From: Paenibacillus sp. FSL R5-0517
Lineage (GTDB): Bacteria > Bacillota > Bacilli > Paenibacillales > Paenibacillaceae
Length of the DNA: 64,000 nt
Assembly: GCF_037974355.1 (NCBI RefSeq)
Contig: NZ_CP150235.1
Span: 2,790,001 to 2,854,000, forward strand
Reading direction: 5' to 3'
This document shows, in pieces, positions 26,984 through 34,731 of the stretch; positions within the stretch are counted from its first letter, which is position 1, and each line of letters opens with the position of its first letter. The notes under the pieces are model-generated. The model was given only the letters and a program-made list of their open reading frames with translations. It was not told the DNA's origin and made no database searches. The translations under genes and the position numbers were made by a program.

Positions 26984-29209
26984 ATGGCTTATCGCAGACT
27001 TGCTGCCTTCATCAGCCGATATCCACGGTTCATTATTCTCTGCTGGGTATTTATCATCGGGATGTCAGCGGTCTGGGCGTGGAGGTTGCCTGACATTGTC
27101 CAGGATCACGGATTGAGACGGGTTCACGGGGATGCGCAAGCCGTAGAGCTTGTTCTGGAGGACGAATTCGCTTCTCCTGCGAATCCGGTTATTCTGGTTT
27201 TTGAGAAAAAGGATAATACCTCGCCGTTAGCGTTCCGACAGTGGATCAGGGAGCGTCTGACACAGGTTCAAGTGTTGCCTGCGGTAAGCTCTGTCACGTT
27301 CCCGCTGGATGCTGGCGAAAGGGTGACGCTGCAAAATCACAGGGCATATGCCCTTGTGAAGATGGATGTGCCCCCACATCAGATGGGTCCTCCAATTGAG
27401 CAGTTGCGCGCCTTGCTGGCAACAGACGGTCCAGGTACGGTCCAATTGACCGGCAAGACCGTCGTACAACAGGATGTAAATCATCTGAGTTTTCGTGACC
27501 TGGAACGGGCAGAGATGGTGGGGCTGCCGATTGCCCTAATCGTTCTGTGCTTCGCTTTCAGGGGGTTATATGCCGCATTGATTGCTGTCATGATGGGCAT
27601 CAGTGCTGTGATTACAGCGATGGGAGCCACAACGCTCCTTGGTTATCATCTGGAATTGTCCAACTTTATCATTAACGTTATTCCCATGGTGGGCATGGCA
27701 CTCAGTATAGATTTTGCCCTGATCATCCTGAGCAGGTACAGGGAAGAAGTTCAGCGGGCCTATAAAGATGAAGGTGCAGCTAATATTCCGGGAAGAAGCC
27801 TGGTTATGCAGAGCGAGATTCTTCAAAGAACATTACGTACAGCAGGCAGAGCAGTGTTGTTCTCGGCAGCTTGCGTACTCCTCGGGCTGCTGGGTCTGCT
27901 CTGGATCAGGCTGCCAATGTTTCTGAGTGTCTCCTTGGGGGCCGTCACTGTTCTGCTTCTATCACTATTGTTAAATCTTACACTGCTGCCAGCTCTACTG
28001 TCACTGTTCGCGGATCGCGTCTTCAGGCAAAATTCAATTCATTCGTTACCTAGAGGTTCAGTGTGGCACAGATGGTCAGCAATGGTCATGAAACGTCCAG
28101 TCAGCATGGCAATTGGAGGTACGATCGTGCTGCTCCTGTGTGTCTATCCAGTGACCCGGCTGGAACTGTCTGTCCCGGATGCCTCTTCACTGCCAGCCAG
28201 AATGGAGTCCCGCCAGGCAGCAGAGCTGTTGCAGCATGATTATGGGCAAAAGAATACCTCCACCATCGAGATCGTGATTGGTGCACAGCAGGAACGGTTA
28301 ACTACCTCACACTGGCAGACGGCCCACAACAAAGCACGTCAATTACTTCAGGACTCGGACGTATTGAGCATTGTTTCACCATGGGGCCTATTACAGCCTA
28401 ATCAGAATGGCTCACCAAACCTGTTTACAATTCCATCGTCGTCGCCTTCCATAGAAGGCAAGGAGTCAACAAGGACGGCATGGCTGCGTTCAACGGTCTC
28501 TGATTATTCCATACGATTGGTAGCCACCGTGCATGGGGAGCCTGGATCGGAGCAGGTCGCAGATTGGCTGGAACGGATGAGGAATAGCGATCATGCACTA
28601 GGTTCCAACAATGTAAAACTGCGTTATGGTGGGGAAGCTGCCAAGCAGGTTGAAATCATGCAGGAAGTTACACATCAACTGCCTAAAGTGCTGGTATTTG
28701 TAGTCGTCACCAATTATCTTGTATTACTGGCGGCATTCCGATCTCTACTCATTCCAATCAAAGCGATTGTGATGAATCTGCTCAGCTTAGCCGCTTCATT
28801 TGGCATTTTGGTATGGGTGTTTAATGAAGGACATCTGGGCATGGAGCAATCAGACATTGCTATTATGATCCCTGTATTCATTGCAGGATTGGTGTTTGGC
28901 ATATCCATGGATTATGGGGTATTTATGTTAAGTCGTATTCAGGAGGTGTACAGACGAACAGGAGACAGTGATGGAGCTGTCCAACAAGGACTGGCTTCTA
29001 CCGGTCGTCTGGTCACTTCCGCAGCGGCAATTCTACTTGCGGTGACCGTGCCGTTTGCTTTTGCTGAAGTTGCAGGTGTGAGGCAATTAGGGATTGGAAT
29101 CACGGCAGCGGTATTGATTGACGTTACATTGATCCGCCTAATATTGGTACCTGCGTTGATGAGATTAATGGGCAGGTGGAACTGGTGGCTGCCAGGTCAG
29201 ATCAAATGA
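26984..29209 (+). CDS. MMPL-family (RND superfamily) lipid exporter
   Basis: The 741-residue membrane protein has the duplicated MMPL layout: one N-terminal helix (FIILCWVFIIGMSAVWAW), an external domain, five helices (about 180-360, including SIDFALIILSRYREE), a second external domain, and a second helix bundle (about 565-735, including FGISMDYGVFMLSRIQEVY). These proteins move lipids or polyketide lipids across the membrane. SD GAGGAG at 26971-26976 supports the ATG. Placed directly after the type III PKS, it probably exports or inserts the PKS product. Confidence 0.9.
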   Translation: MAYRRLAAFISRYPRFIILCWVFIIGMSAVWAWRLPDIVQDHGLRRVHGDAQAVELVLEDEFASPANPVILVFEKKDNTSPLAFRQWIRERLTQVQVLPAVSSVTFPLDAGERVTLQNHRAYALVKMDVPPHQMGPPIEQLRALLATDGPGTVQLTGKTVVQQDVNHLSFRDLERAEMVGLPIALIVLCFAFRGLYAALIAVMMGISAVITAMGATTLLGYHLELSNFIINVIPMVGMALSIDFALIILSRYREEVQRAYKDEGAANIPGRSLVMQSEILQRTLRTAGRAVLFSAACVLLGLLGLLWIRLPMFLSVSLGAVTVLLLSLLLNLTLLPALLSLFADRVFRQNSIHSLPRGSVWHRWSAMVMKRPVSMAIGGTIVLLLCVYPVTRLELSVPDASSLPARMESRQAAELLQHDYGQKNTSTIEIVIGAQQERLTTSHWQTAHNKARQLLQDSDVLSIVSPWGLLQPNQNGSPNLFTIPSSSPSIEGKESTRTAWLRSTVSDYSIRLVATVHGEPGSEQVADWLERMRNSDHALGSNNVKLRYGGEAAKQVEIMQEVTHQLPKVLVFVVVTNYLVLLAAFRSLLIPIKAIVMNLLSLAASFGILVWVFNEGHLGMEQSDIAIMIPVFIAGLVFGISMDYGVFMLSRIQEVYRRTGDSDGAVQQGLASTGRLVTSAAAILLAVTVPFAFAEVAGVRQLGIGITAAVLIDVTLIRLILVPALMRLMGRWNWWLPGQIK

Positions 29210-29315
29210 AGGGTATTTCCGTAACCTGTCTTCAGGTTGGAGATATCCTTTTTGGCTAGAAATCGTATGATTCTATTCAAAACAGGCAAACATGTTCAAT
29301 TCATGGGAGACATCA

Positions 29316-30419
29316 ATGTTCTATAATGGATGGGATTCATTCCATATGACAGTCTTCTATCTACGTTATCTTTACGAAAAACAGGAGGGACACAGGCCCA
29401 TGTCGGATATTGAAGCCTATTTACAACAACAAACGAATCTCCGTGGACGTTCCGCATATCAGGCAGATCAACCCCTGGAGTTATGGCGCAGTCAGTTATG
29501 TACCCGCGTGAAAGAACGGTTGGGCGGTTTTCCAACCAGGGACGCAGCATTGAATCCTGTCTTACTGGAGCGCATCCCATGTGACGGGTATATCCGGGAG
29601 CGGGTTGAGATCACGACCTATGCGGGACTCCGTATGTCTGTGTATGTATTGATTCCAGGGGATGGAAGCACTACCGAGGTGAGAAGACCTGCTATCGTTG
29701 CTTGTCATGGGCATGGCTATGGTAGCCGGGAGATCTCTGGTATGGAACCGGATGGTTCACCACGGACTGGAGAGCCCGGATTACACAAGGACTTTGCAGT
29801 AGCGCTTGTGAAGCGTGGATATGTGGTTGCGGCTCCAGAGCTGCTCGGGTTCGGTGATCGAAGACTGGCAGAGGACCGCGATGCGCCACCAGGGGTAAGC
29901 TCCTGTACGAAGATTGCGGCGCATCTGCTCATGGTGGGGAAGACTCTCGCCGGGCACAGGGTATATGAAACAACTAGAGTACTGGATTATCTATTGACCC
30001 GACCAGAAGTGGATACGGAGCGAATTGGAAGCATGGGTATCTCGGGTGGTGGTCTGGTTACGGCATTTTCAGCCGCATTGGATGAACGCTTCCATGCAGC
30101 TGTAGTAAGTGGCTATGCAAGTACATTCCAGGGCAGCATACTGGATCGCAACCATTGTCTGGACAATTATGTGCCAGGTATCCTTCGTGAAGCGGAGTTG
30201 CCCGATCTCATCGGCTTGATTGTACCTAGACCACTCTTTATTGAAGCTGGAAGTTATGATCGGGTATTTCCGCTCGATGCAGCAAGAGAAGCCTATAAGC
30301 GATTGACATACATCTATGAACAAGCGGGGGCATCAGAAGCACTGGATGCGGATTTCTTTACAGGTGGACATGAGATTAGCGGAGCGAAGGCCTATGACTG
30401 GCTTGATCGAGTTCTGTGA
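29316..30419 (+). CDS. Alpha/beta-hydrolase of the dienelactone/acetylxylan-esterase type
   Basis: The 367-residue protein fits the Abhydrolase_7/AXE1-like hydrolases. Seen are the oxyanion region PAIVACHGHGYGSREI, the nucleophile Ser in RIGSMGISGGGLVTAF, an Asp in FIEAGSYDRVFPLDAA, and a C-terminal His in FFTGGHEISG. No signal peptide is present. The start is ATG at 29316 with SD GGGAGA; the earlier ATG at 29292 lacks one. It lies 107 bases after the MMPL gene and may process or detoxify the PKS product, although an unrelated esterase role is possible. Confidence 0.75.
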   Translation: MFYNGWDSFHMTVFYLRYLYEKQEGHRPMSDIEAYLQQQTNLRGRSAYQADQPLELWRSQLCTRVKERLGGFPTRDAALNPVLLERIPCDGYIRERVEITTYAGLRMSVYVLIPGDGSTTEVRRPAIVACHGHGYGSREISGMEPDGSPRTGEPGLHKDFAVALVKRGYVVAAPELLGFGDRRLAEDRDAPPGVSSCTKIAAHLLMVGKTLAGHRVYETTRVLDYLLTRPEVDTERIGSMGISGGGLVTAFSAALDERFHAAVVSGYASTFQGSILDRNHCLDNYVPGILREAELPDLIGLIVPRPLFIEAGSYDRVFPLDAAREAYKRLTYIYEQAGASEALDADFFTGGHEISGAKAYDWLDRVL

Positions 30420-30470
30420 AGTTGTGGATCATGCACCAACCTAATATGGATTCGAGAGGAGAATTCAGTG

Positions 30471-31643
30471 ATGAAATGGTCAACATTAGTAAAGTTTCTG
30501 CTCTGTTTTATTCTGTTTGCAAGTACGTTGAGCATCGGTCTGGGAAGCAGTGGAGGGCAAGTTGCCAAGGCAGCAACGGACAATTACAGATTTGATTTTG
30601 GTTCGGGTCCGGTTGAGAGCGGTTACACAGGCGTGTCCGCAGGAGATGCCTACACGGCTACCAAAGGGTATGGGTTCAATACACCAGCCAATATGCGAAA
30701 TGTGTCTGCTTCTGGAAGCGGAGTAATGAGTGACGCCGTACAGTTTCTGACGTTTGGCACGAAGAGCAACAACACCTTCAATGTGAACCTGTCCAATGGC
30801 CTATATGAGGTCAAAGTGGTTCTGGGCAATACAGCCAGAGCAAGTGTGGCGGCAGAAGGGGTGTACCAGATCATCAACATGACGGGCAACGGGGCGACGG
30901 ATCAATTTCAAATTCCGATAACTGATGGGCAACTCAATCTGCTCATTACGGAAGGAAAAGCAGGTACTGCATTTACACTCAGCGCACTCGAGATTCGGAA
31001 GATATCCAATCAGACCGTAACCAACCGCACGATCTATATCGGTGGTGACTCAACAGTTTGTAATTACTATCCGCTTGGCAGCAGTGTTCAAGGAGGGTGG
31101 GGACAGCTGTTACCGTCTTATGTGAACAACGCTACGTTCCAGGTTCGTAATATGGCATCAAGTGGTCAGTTTGCGAGAGGATTCCGCGACGATGGTCAGA
31201 TGGAGGCGATTCTGAAGTATATCAAGCCGGGAGATTATTTTATTTTGCAATTCGGGATTAACGATACCAATGCCAAGAACAATACAACGGAGGCGCAGTT
31301 TAAAGAGATTATGCGGGATATGGTGCGTCAGGCGAAGAACAAAGGAGCAACGGTTATCCTCTCCACGCCACAAGGCCGGGCAACAGACTTTAATACAGCC
31401 AATGTACATCAAGCGGAGAACCGCTGGTATAATCAATCGACTCGTGCACTGGCTCAGGAAGAGGGGGTCACACTGGTTGAACTGAATAAGTTGAGTTCTG
31501 CTTATTTCACGTCCATTGGTCCGGCGGCAACACTCGCTCTGTATATGACGGGGGATAGTCTGCATCCGAATCGTCAAGGTGCTGCCCAGCTTGCACGCAT
31601 TGTGGCTGCGGATCTGAAAAGACAGGGATTGAGTGGATTCTAA
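30471..31643 (+). CDS. Secreted rhamnogalacturonan acetylesterase (SGNH hydrolase, CE12-like)
   Basis: The 390-residue protein has a signal peptide (hydrophobic core VKFLLCFILFASTLS, cleavage near VAKAA). An N-terminal beta-rich domain (about 35-180, beginning YRFDFGSGPVESGYTGVS) resembles the carbohydrate-binding region of CE12 esterases. The SGNH catalytic domain starts at TIYIGGDSTVCNYYP with Ser194 and ends with Asp362 and His365 in GDSLHPNRQG. The GIND motif with catalytic Asn is also present. The enzyme removes acetyl groups from pectin outside the cell. GTG at 30468 is an alternative start; SD GAGAGGAG serves both. Confidence 0.9.
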   Translation: MKWSTLVKFLLCFILFASTLSIGLGSSGGQVAKAATDNYRFDFGSGPVESGYTGVSAGDAYTATKGYGFNTPANMRNVSASGSGVMSDAVQFLTFGTKSNNTFNVNLSNGLYEVKVVLGNTARASVAAEGVYQIINMTGNGATDQFQIPITDGQLNLLITEGKAGTAFTLSALEIRKISNQTVTNRTIYIGGDSTVCNYYPLGSSVQGGWGQLLPSYVNNATFQVRNMASSGQFARGFRDDGQMEAILKYIKPGDYFILQFGINDTNAKNNTTEAQFKEIMRDMVRQAKNKGATVILSTPQGRATDFNTANVHQAENRWYNQSTRALAQEEGVTLVELNKLSSAYFTSIGPAATLALYMTGDSLHPNRQGAAQLARIVAADLKRQGLSGF

Positions 31644-31705
31644 CGATGAATATTATCTGCCTGCATGATCCGGATATGATATGAACTGCGTATGATAAAT
31701 TAAAA

Positions 31706-31756
31706 AATACCCCCGGGAACAGCCCGCGAAAAGGGCGGGTGATCCTTGGGGGTATT
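31706..31756 (-). terminator. Terminator of the mrp operon
   Basis: AATACCCCC pairs with GGGGGTATT, with an inner GCCCGC/GCGGGT stem. On the minus strand it is followed by a T-rich run, so it mainly stops mrp transcription. Confidence 0.8.
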
Positions 31757-31777
31757 CGCTATGTCTGAGATGGAGGA

Positions 31778-32170
31778 TCACTCCATCATGTCTTTGGCTT
31801 CATGGTTCACCTTTTTACCTTTTAACAAGGGTTCCAGTTCATCTTGTACACTCTGCTCCCACAGTGGTACATCTGTGCGATAGGCGGCCCGTCCGTTCAG
31901 ATGTCCGGCGACCGGAGCCGTGATGAATACAAACAGGATACCTAACAACAAACGGGCACTGATATAGTTATCGAAGTACCAGAAGTAGAAAAACGTAGCG
32001 CTTAGTACACAGAACACGCCAAGCGTCATACTTTTGGTTGCGGCATGGGCTCGCAGATATACATCGGGCAGACGAATAAGTCCGAACGCACTGAGGGCGC
32101 TAAGCAATGCACCAAGCAGTACGAGTAAACCTATGGCTGTTTCAGCGGTTACCTTAACGATCTCCATCAT
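31778..32170 (-). CDS. mrpG: Mrp Na+/H+ antiporter subunit G
   Basis: The 130-residue protein has three helices and the MnhG/MrpG pattern GALLSALSAFGLIRLPDVYLRAHAATKSMTLGV, followed by FITAPVAGHLNGRAAYRT and a charged tail. It is one of the small subunits of the Mrp antiporter, which expels sodium in exchange for protons. The start is the ATG at 32170, overlapping the end of mrpF; earlier in-frame codons lack an SD. It is the last gene of the operon. Confidence 0.92.
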   Translation of the reverse strand: MMEIVKVTAETAIGLLVLLGALLSALSAFGLIRLPDVYLRAHAATKSMTLGVFCVLSATFFYFWYFDNYISARLLLGILFVFITAPVAGHLNGRAAYRTDVPLWEQSVQDELEPLLKGKKVNHEAKDMME

Positions 32171-32438
32171 TTTTGAATACCGCCCCCCGTTCAATATAAC
32201 GTGCAAATGCCACTGTACTTAGAAAAGCCAGAATACCAATCAGCAAGATGATATCCAGATATGCCTGAGTTTGCAGCATCATCGAAAGAACGGCGACGAT
32301 GGCAATTACATTGATACCGATGGTGTCCAATGCTGTGATCCGATCAGCCATGGATGGTCCCCGAAGCACCCTATACAAGCACCCTAGTATGGCTAAGGAG
32401 AGAATGAGCAATGAGATGAACAACAGTGAGGATAACAT
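32154..32438 (-). CDS. mrpF: Mrp Na+/H+ antiporter subunit F
   Basis: The 94-residue protein has three helices and the MrpF motif CLYRVLRGPSMADRITALDTIGINVIAIVAV. SD GGAGGTGACG precedes the ATG at 32438, which sits against the mrpE stop. It overlaps mrpG by 17 bases, showing a tight operon. Confidence 0.94.
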   Translation of the reverse strand: MLSSLLFISLLILSLAILGCLYRVLRGPSMADRITALDTIGINVIAIVAVLSMMLQTQAYLDIILLIGILAFLSTVAFARYIERGAVFKNDGDR

Positions 32439-32914
32439 TAACGCGTCACCTCCATAATTGCTTTTTCGAATGTGTTTTGAATATTATCTCTCATTTTCTG
32501 TTCATCCTTGATATCTAGCGCGTGGATAAACAGTTTGCGTTGGTTACCCGAGATCTCAAGTGGCAGAGAACCCGGTGTTAATGAAATAAGTAGGCAGAGC
32601 AGGGTGACCTCCCAATCCGAGGACAATTGAGTTTTATACGTAAAAATACCGGGCCTTATGTCGAGCTTGGGCTTGATAATCTGGCGTATAACCTCAATGC
32701 TGGCTCGCACCAGTTCCTTGAACAGTAATGTAATCAGTTTGCAGATGGCCCAGACTCGAACAATATAGAAGCGCTGGGGGAAGAATCTCCGCATCCCCCC
32801 GATGAGAAGTAGTCCGAGCAGGTAACCTATGAGAAAACCAACACCATTCCAGGCGTTGTTCAAAAACATCCATACAAAGGCAATGATAAGATTAAGTACA
32901 ATCTGAAAGGCCAT
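32438..32914 (-). CDS. mrpE: Mrp Na+/H+ antiporter subunit E
   Basis: The protein of about 158 residues has N-terminal hydrophobic segments (IVLNLIIAFVWMFLNNAWNGVGFLIGYLLG) and the MrpE features KLITLLFKELVRASIEV and SLTPGSLPLEIS. ATG at 32914 has a better SD spacing than ATG at 32920, which directly abuts the mrpD stop. It lies between mrpD and mrpF in the usual order. Confidence 0.92.
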   Translation of the reverse strand: MAFQIVLNLIIAFVWMFLNNAWNGVGFLIGYLLGLLLIGGMRRFFPQRFYIVRVWAICKLITLLFKELVRASIEVIRQIIKPKLDIRPGIFTYKTQLSSDWEVTLLCLLISLTPGSLPLEISGNQRKLFIHALDIKDEQKMRDNIQNTFEKAIMEVTR

Positions 32915-32920
32915 AGACAT

Positions 32921-34399
32921 CTACTCCTTCAATACGGCATCAATATAAATATTGGGATGCAGTAGAATATCGCCTGCGCGGGAGGTCAATTGGAACATGC
33001 CTTCAGCCCCCACACCCATTACGATGATGAATACAAACAGAATTCCGGCAGGAATCAGCAGGCCGTTCACCGCGTATGGCCGTCTTGCAACACCGGCAGG
33101 CGGTTCGCCCCAGAACGCTTGTATGAAGATGCGCAGTACCGAATATAACATTAACAAGCTGGAGAGCACCGCAATACCGGTCAGACCATACAAGCCTGCC
33201 TGCAAGCCACCTTCGAAGAGAAGCAACTTCCCCGGAAAACCACTGAATGGAGGCAAGCCTGCCAAGGCAAGTGCGCTAATGAAGAACATCCAGCCGAGCA
33301 GCGGATAGCGATGGATCAGCCCGCCCATGTTGTCCAGTTTGGATGTTCCGGCAACTGCGATCAACGCACCGCCGAGCAGGAAGAGCAATGTTTTGATTAA
33401 CATGTCATGAAGCATGTAGAAGAGCAGACCTTCCAGCGCTGGACGACTGGCTGAAGCCATACCAAAAGCGACAAAACCTACACCTGCAACCACGTTGTAG
33501 ATGAGAATTTTGTTCACATCGCGGTACGAGATTGCACCGATAACACCAAGAACCATCGTAGCACCAGCCATCCATCCGATCAGGGCATGGAAGAAATCAG
33601 GATCATGATAGAAGATCAGTGTGAATGTTCGCACAATGGCGTACAAGCCAACCTTGGTAAGCAATCCTGCGAACAATGCAGTGACGACAGCAGGTGGTGC
33701 CGCATAAGAGCCCGACAGCCAGAAGAACAGGAACAGTCCGGCCTTGATGCTGAATACAATCAGGAAGAGAACAGCAATTAAGGTGATGACACCGCTCTGT
33801 CCCACTTCAGCAATTTTTACGGACAAGTCTGCCATGTTCAGTGTGCCAGTAATGGAGTAAAGGAAGCCAATGGAAGCGACAAACAGGGCTGACGAAACGA
33901 TGTTAATCAAGACATATTTGATCGTTTCACGAAGCTGCCTTTCCGTACTACCCAATACAATCAGTGCATAGGAAGAGATCAGCATCAGCTCAAAGCAAAC
34001 AAACAAATTGAACAAATCTCCGGTTAGGAATGAACCGTTAACTCCCGCGATCAGAAAATGAAAGAACGGATAGAAGTGATGTTCTTCTCTCTCCTTGTTT
34101 ACACTGCGGAATGCATACAGCAGACAAGCCAGCGCAATGATGGAAGCAGCAACCACAAGCAACGCAGACACCATATCAGCAACTAGCACAATACCATAGG
34201 GAGGTGCCCATCCGCCCATATTAAGCGTGAGCACTCCAGTTTGAGTTACACGAGTAATAAGTATCGTTGAGACCGCTGCTGTAAACAAAAGCCCGATGAC
34301 ACTAATGATCCGCTGGATATTTGTTTTTCGGAAAAAGAGCAAAGCCAGAACACCTGTGATTAAAGGCAACAGAATCGGCAGAACGACGAGATTATTCAT
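32921..34399 (-). CDS. mrpD: Mrp Na+/H+ antiporter subunit D
   Basis: The 492-residue, 14-helix protein is related to complex I subunits NuoM/NuoN. The NLFVCFELMLISSYALIVLG segment holds the conserved glutamate, and FLFFWLSGSYAAPPAVVTALFAGLLTKVGLYAIVR holds the conserved lysine region. SD AAGGGGGC precedes the ATG, which overlaps the end of mrpC by eight bases. It forms part of the proton channel with MrpA. Confidence 0.95.
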   Translation of the reverse strand: MNNLVVLPILLPLITGVLALLFFRKTNIQRIISVIGLLFTAAVSTILITRVTQTGVLTLNMGGWAPPYGIVLVADMVSALLVVAASIIALACLLYAFRSVNKEREEHHFYPFFHFLIAGVNGSFLTGDLFNLFVCFELMLISSYALIVLGSTERQLRETIKYVLINIVSSALFVASIGFLYSITGTLNMADLSVKIAEVGQSGVITLIAVLFLIVFSIKAGLFLFFWLSGSYAAPPAVVTALFAGLLTKVGLYAIVRTFTLIFYHDPDFFHALIGWMAGATMVLGVIGAISYRDVNKILIYNVVAGVGFVAFGMASASRPALEGLLFYMLHDMLIKTLLFLLGGALIAVAGTSKLDNMGGLIHRYPLLGWMFFISALALAGLPPFSGFPGKLLLFEGGLQAGLYGLTGIAVLSSLLMLYSVLRIFIQAFWGEPPAGVARRPYAVNGLLIPAGILFVFIIVMGVGAEGMFQLTSRAGDILLHPNIYIDAVLKE

Positions 34400-34730
34400 A
34401 TGGGCGCCCCCTTACTTCTTCCATATCGTCTGTTTTTAATTTCAGATAAGAACGATAAGAAAGAACAAAGAAGAACGCAGTGAGTCCAAAATTAATTACA
34501 ATAGAAGTTAGTATTAACGCCTGAGGAAGAGGGTCGACATAGCGCTCGGCCATCTCCCCAAGCAGGGGTGGTGCCCCGGTTTTGAGACGTGACATGGTGA
34601 TCAAGAGCAGATGTACACCATGGGTTAGTATGGACATGCCAAGTACGATACGGAGTAGGCTCCGCGACAAGATTAAAAAGACAGCAACCGCAAACAGAAT
34701 GCCAACGGCTACACACATCAATATTTCCAT
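34392..34730 (-). CDS. mrpC: Mrp Na+/H+ antiporter subunit C
   Basis: The 112-residue, three-helix protein resembles NuoK. It shows LRIVLGMSILTHGVHLLLITMSRL and DPLPQALILTSIVINFGLTAFFFVL, the standard MrpC/MnhC features. The ATG lies one base after the MrpA stop, with the SD GGGAGGA inside mrpA. Confidence 0.94.
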   Translation of the reverse strand: MEILMCVAVGILFAVAVFLILSRSLLRIVLGMSILTHGVHLLLITMSRLKTGAPPLLGEMAERYVDPLPQALILTSIVINFGLTAFFFVLSYRSYLKLKTDDMEEVRGRPYE

Positions 34731-34731
34731 A

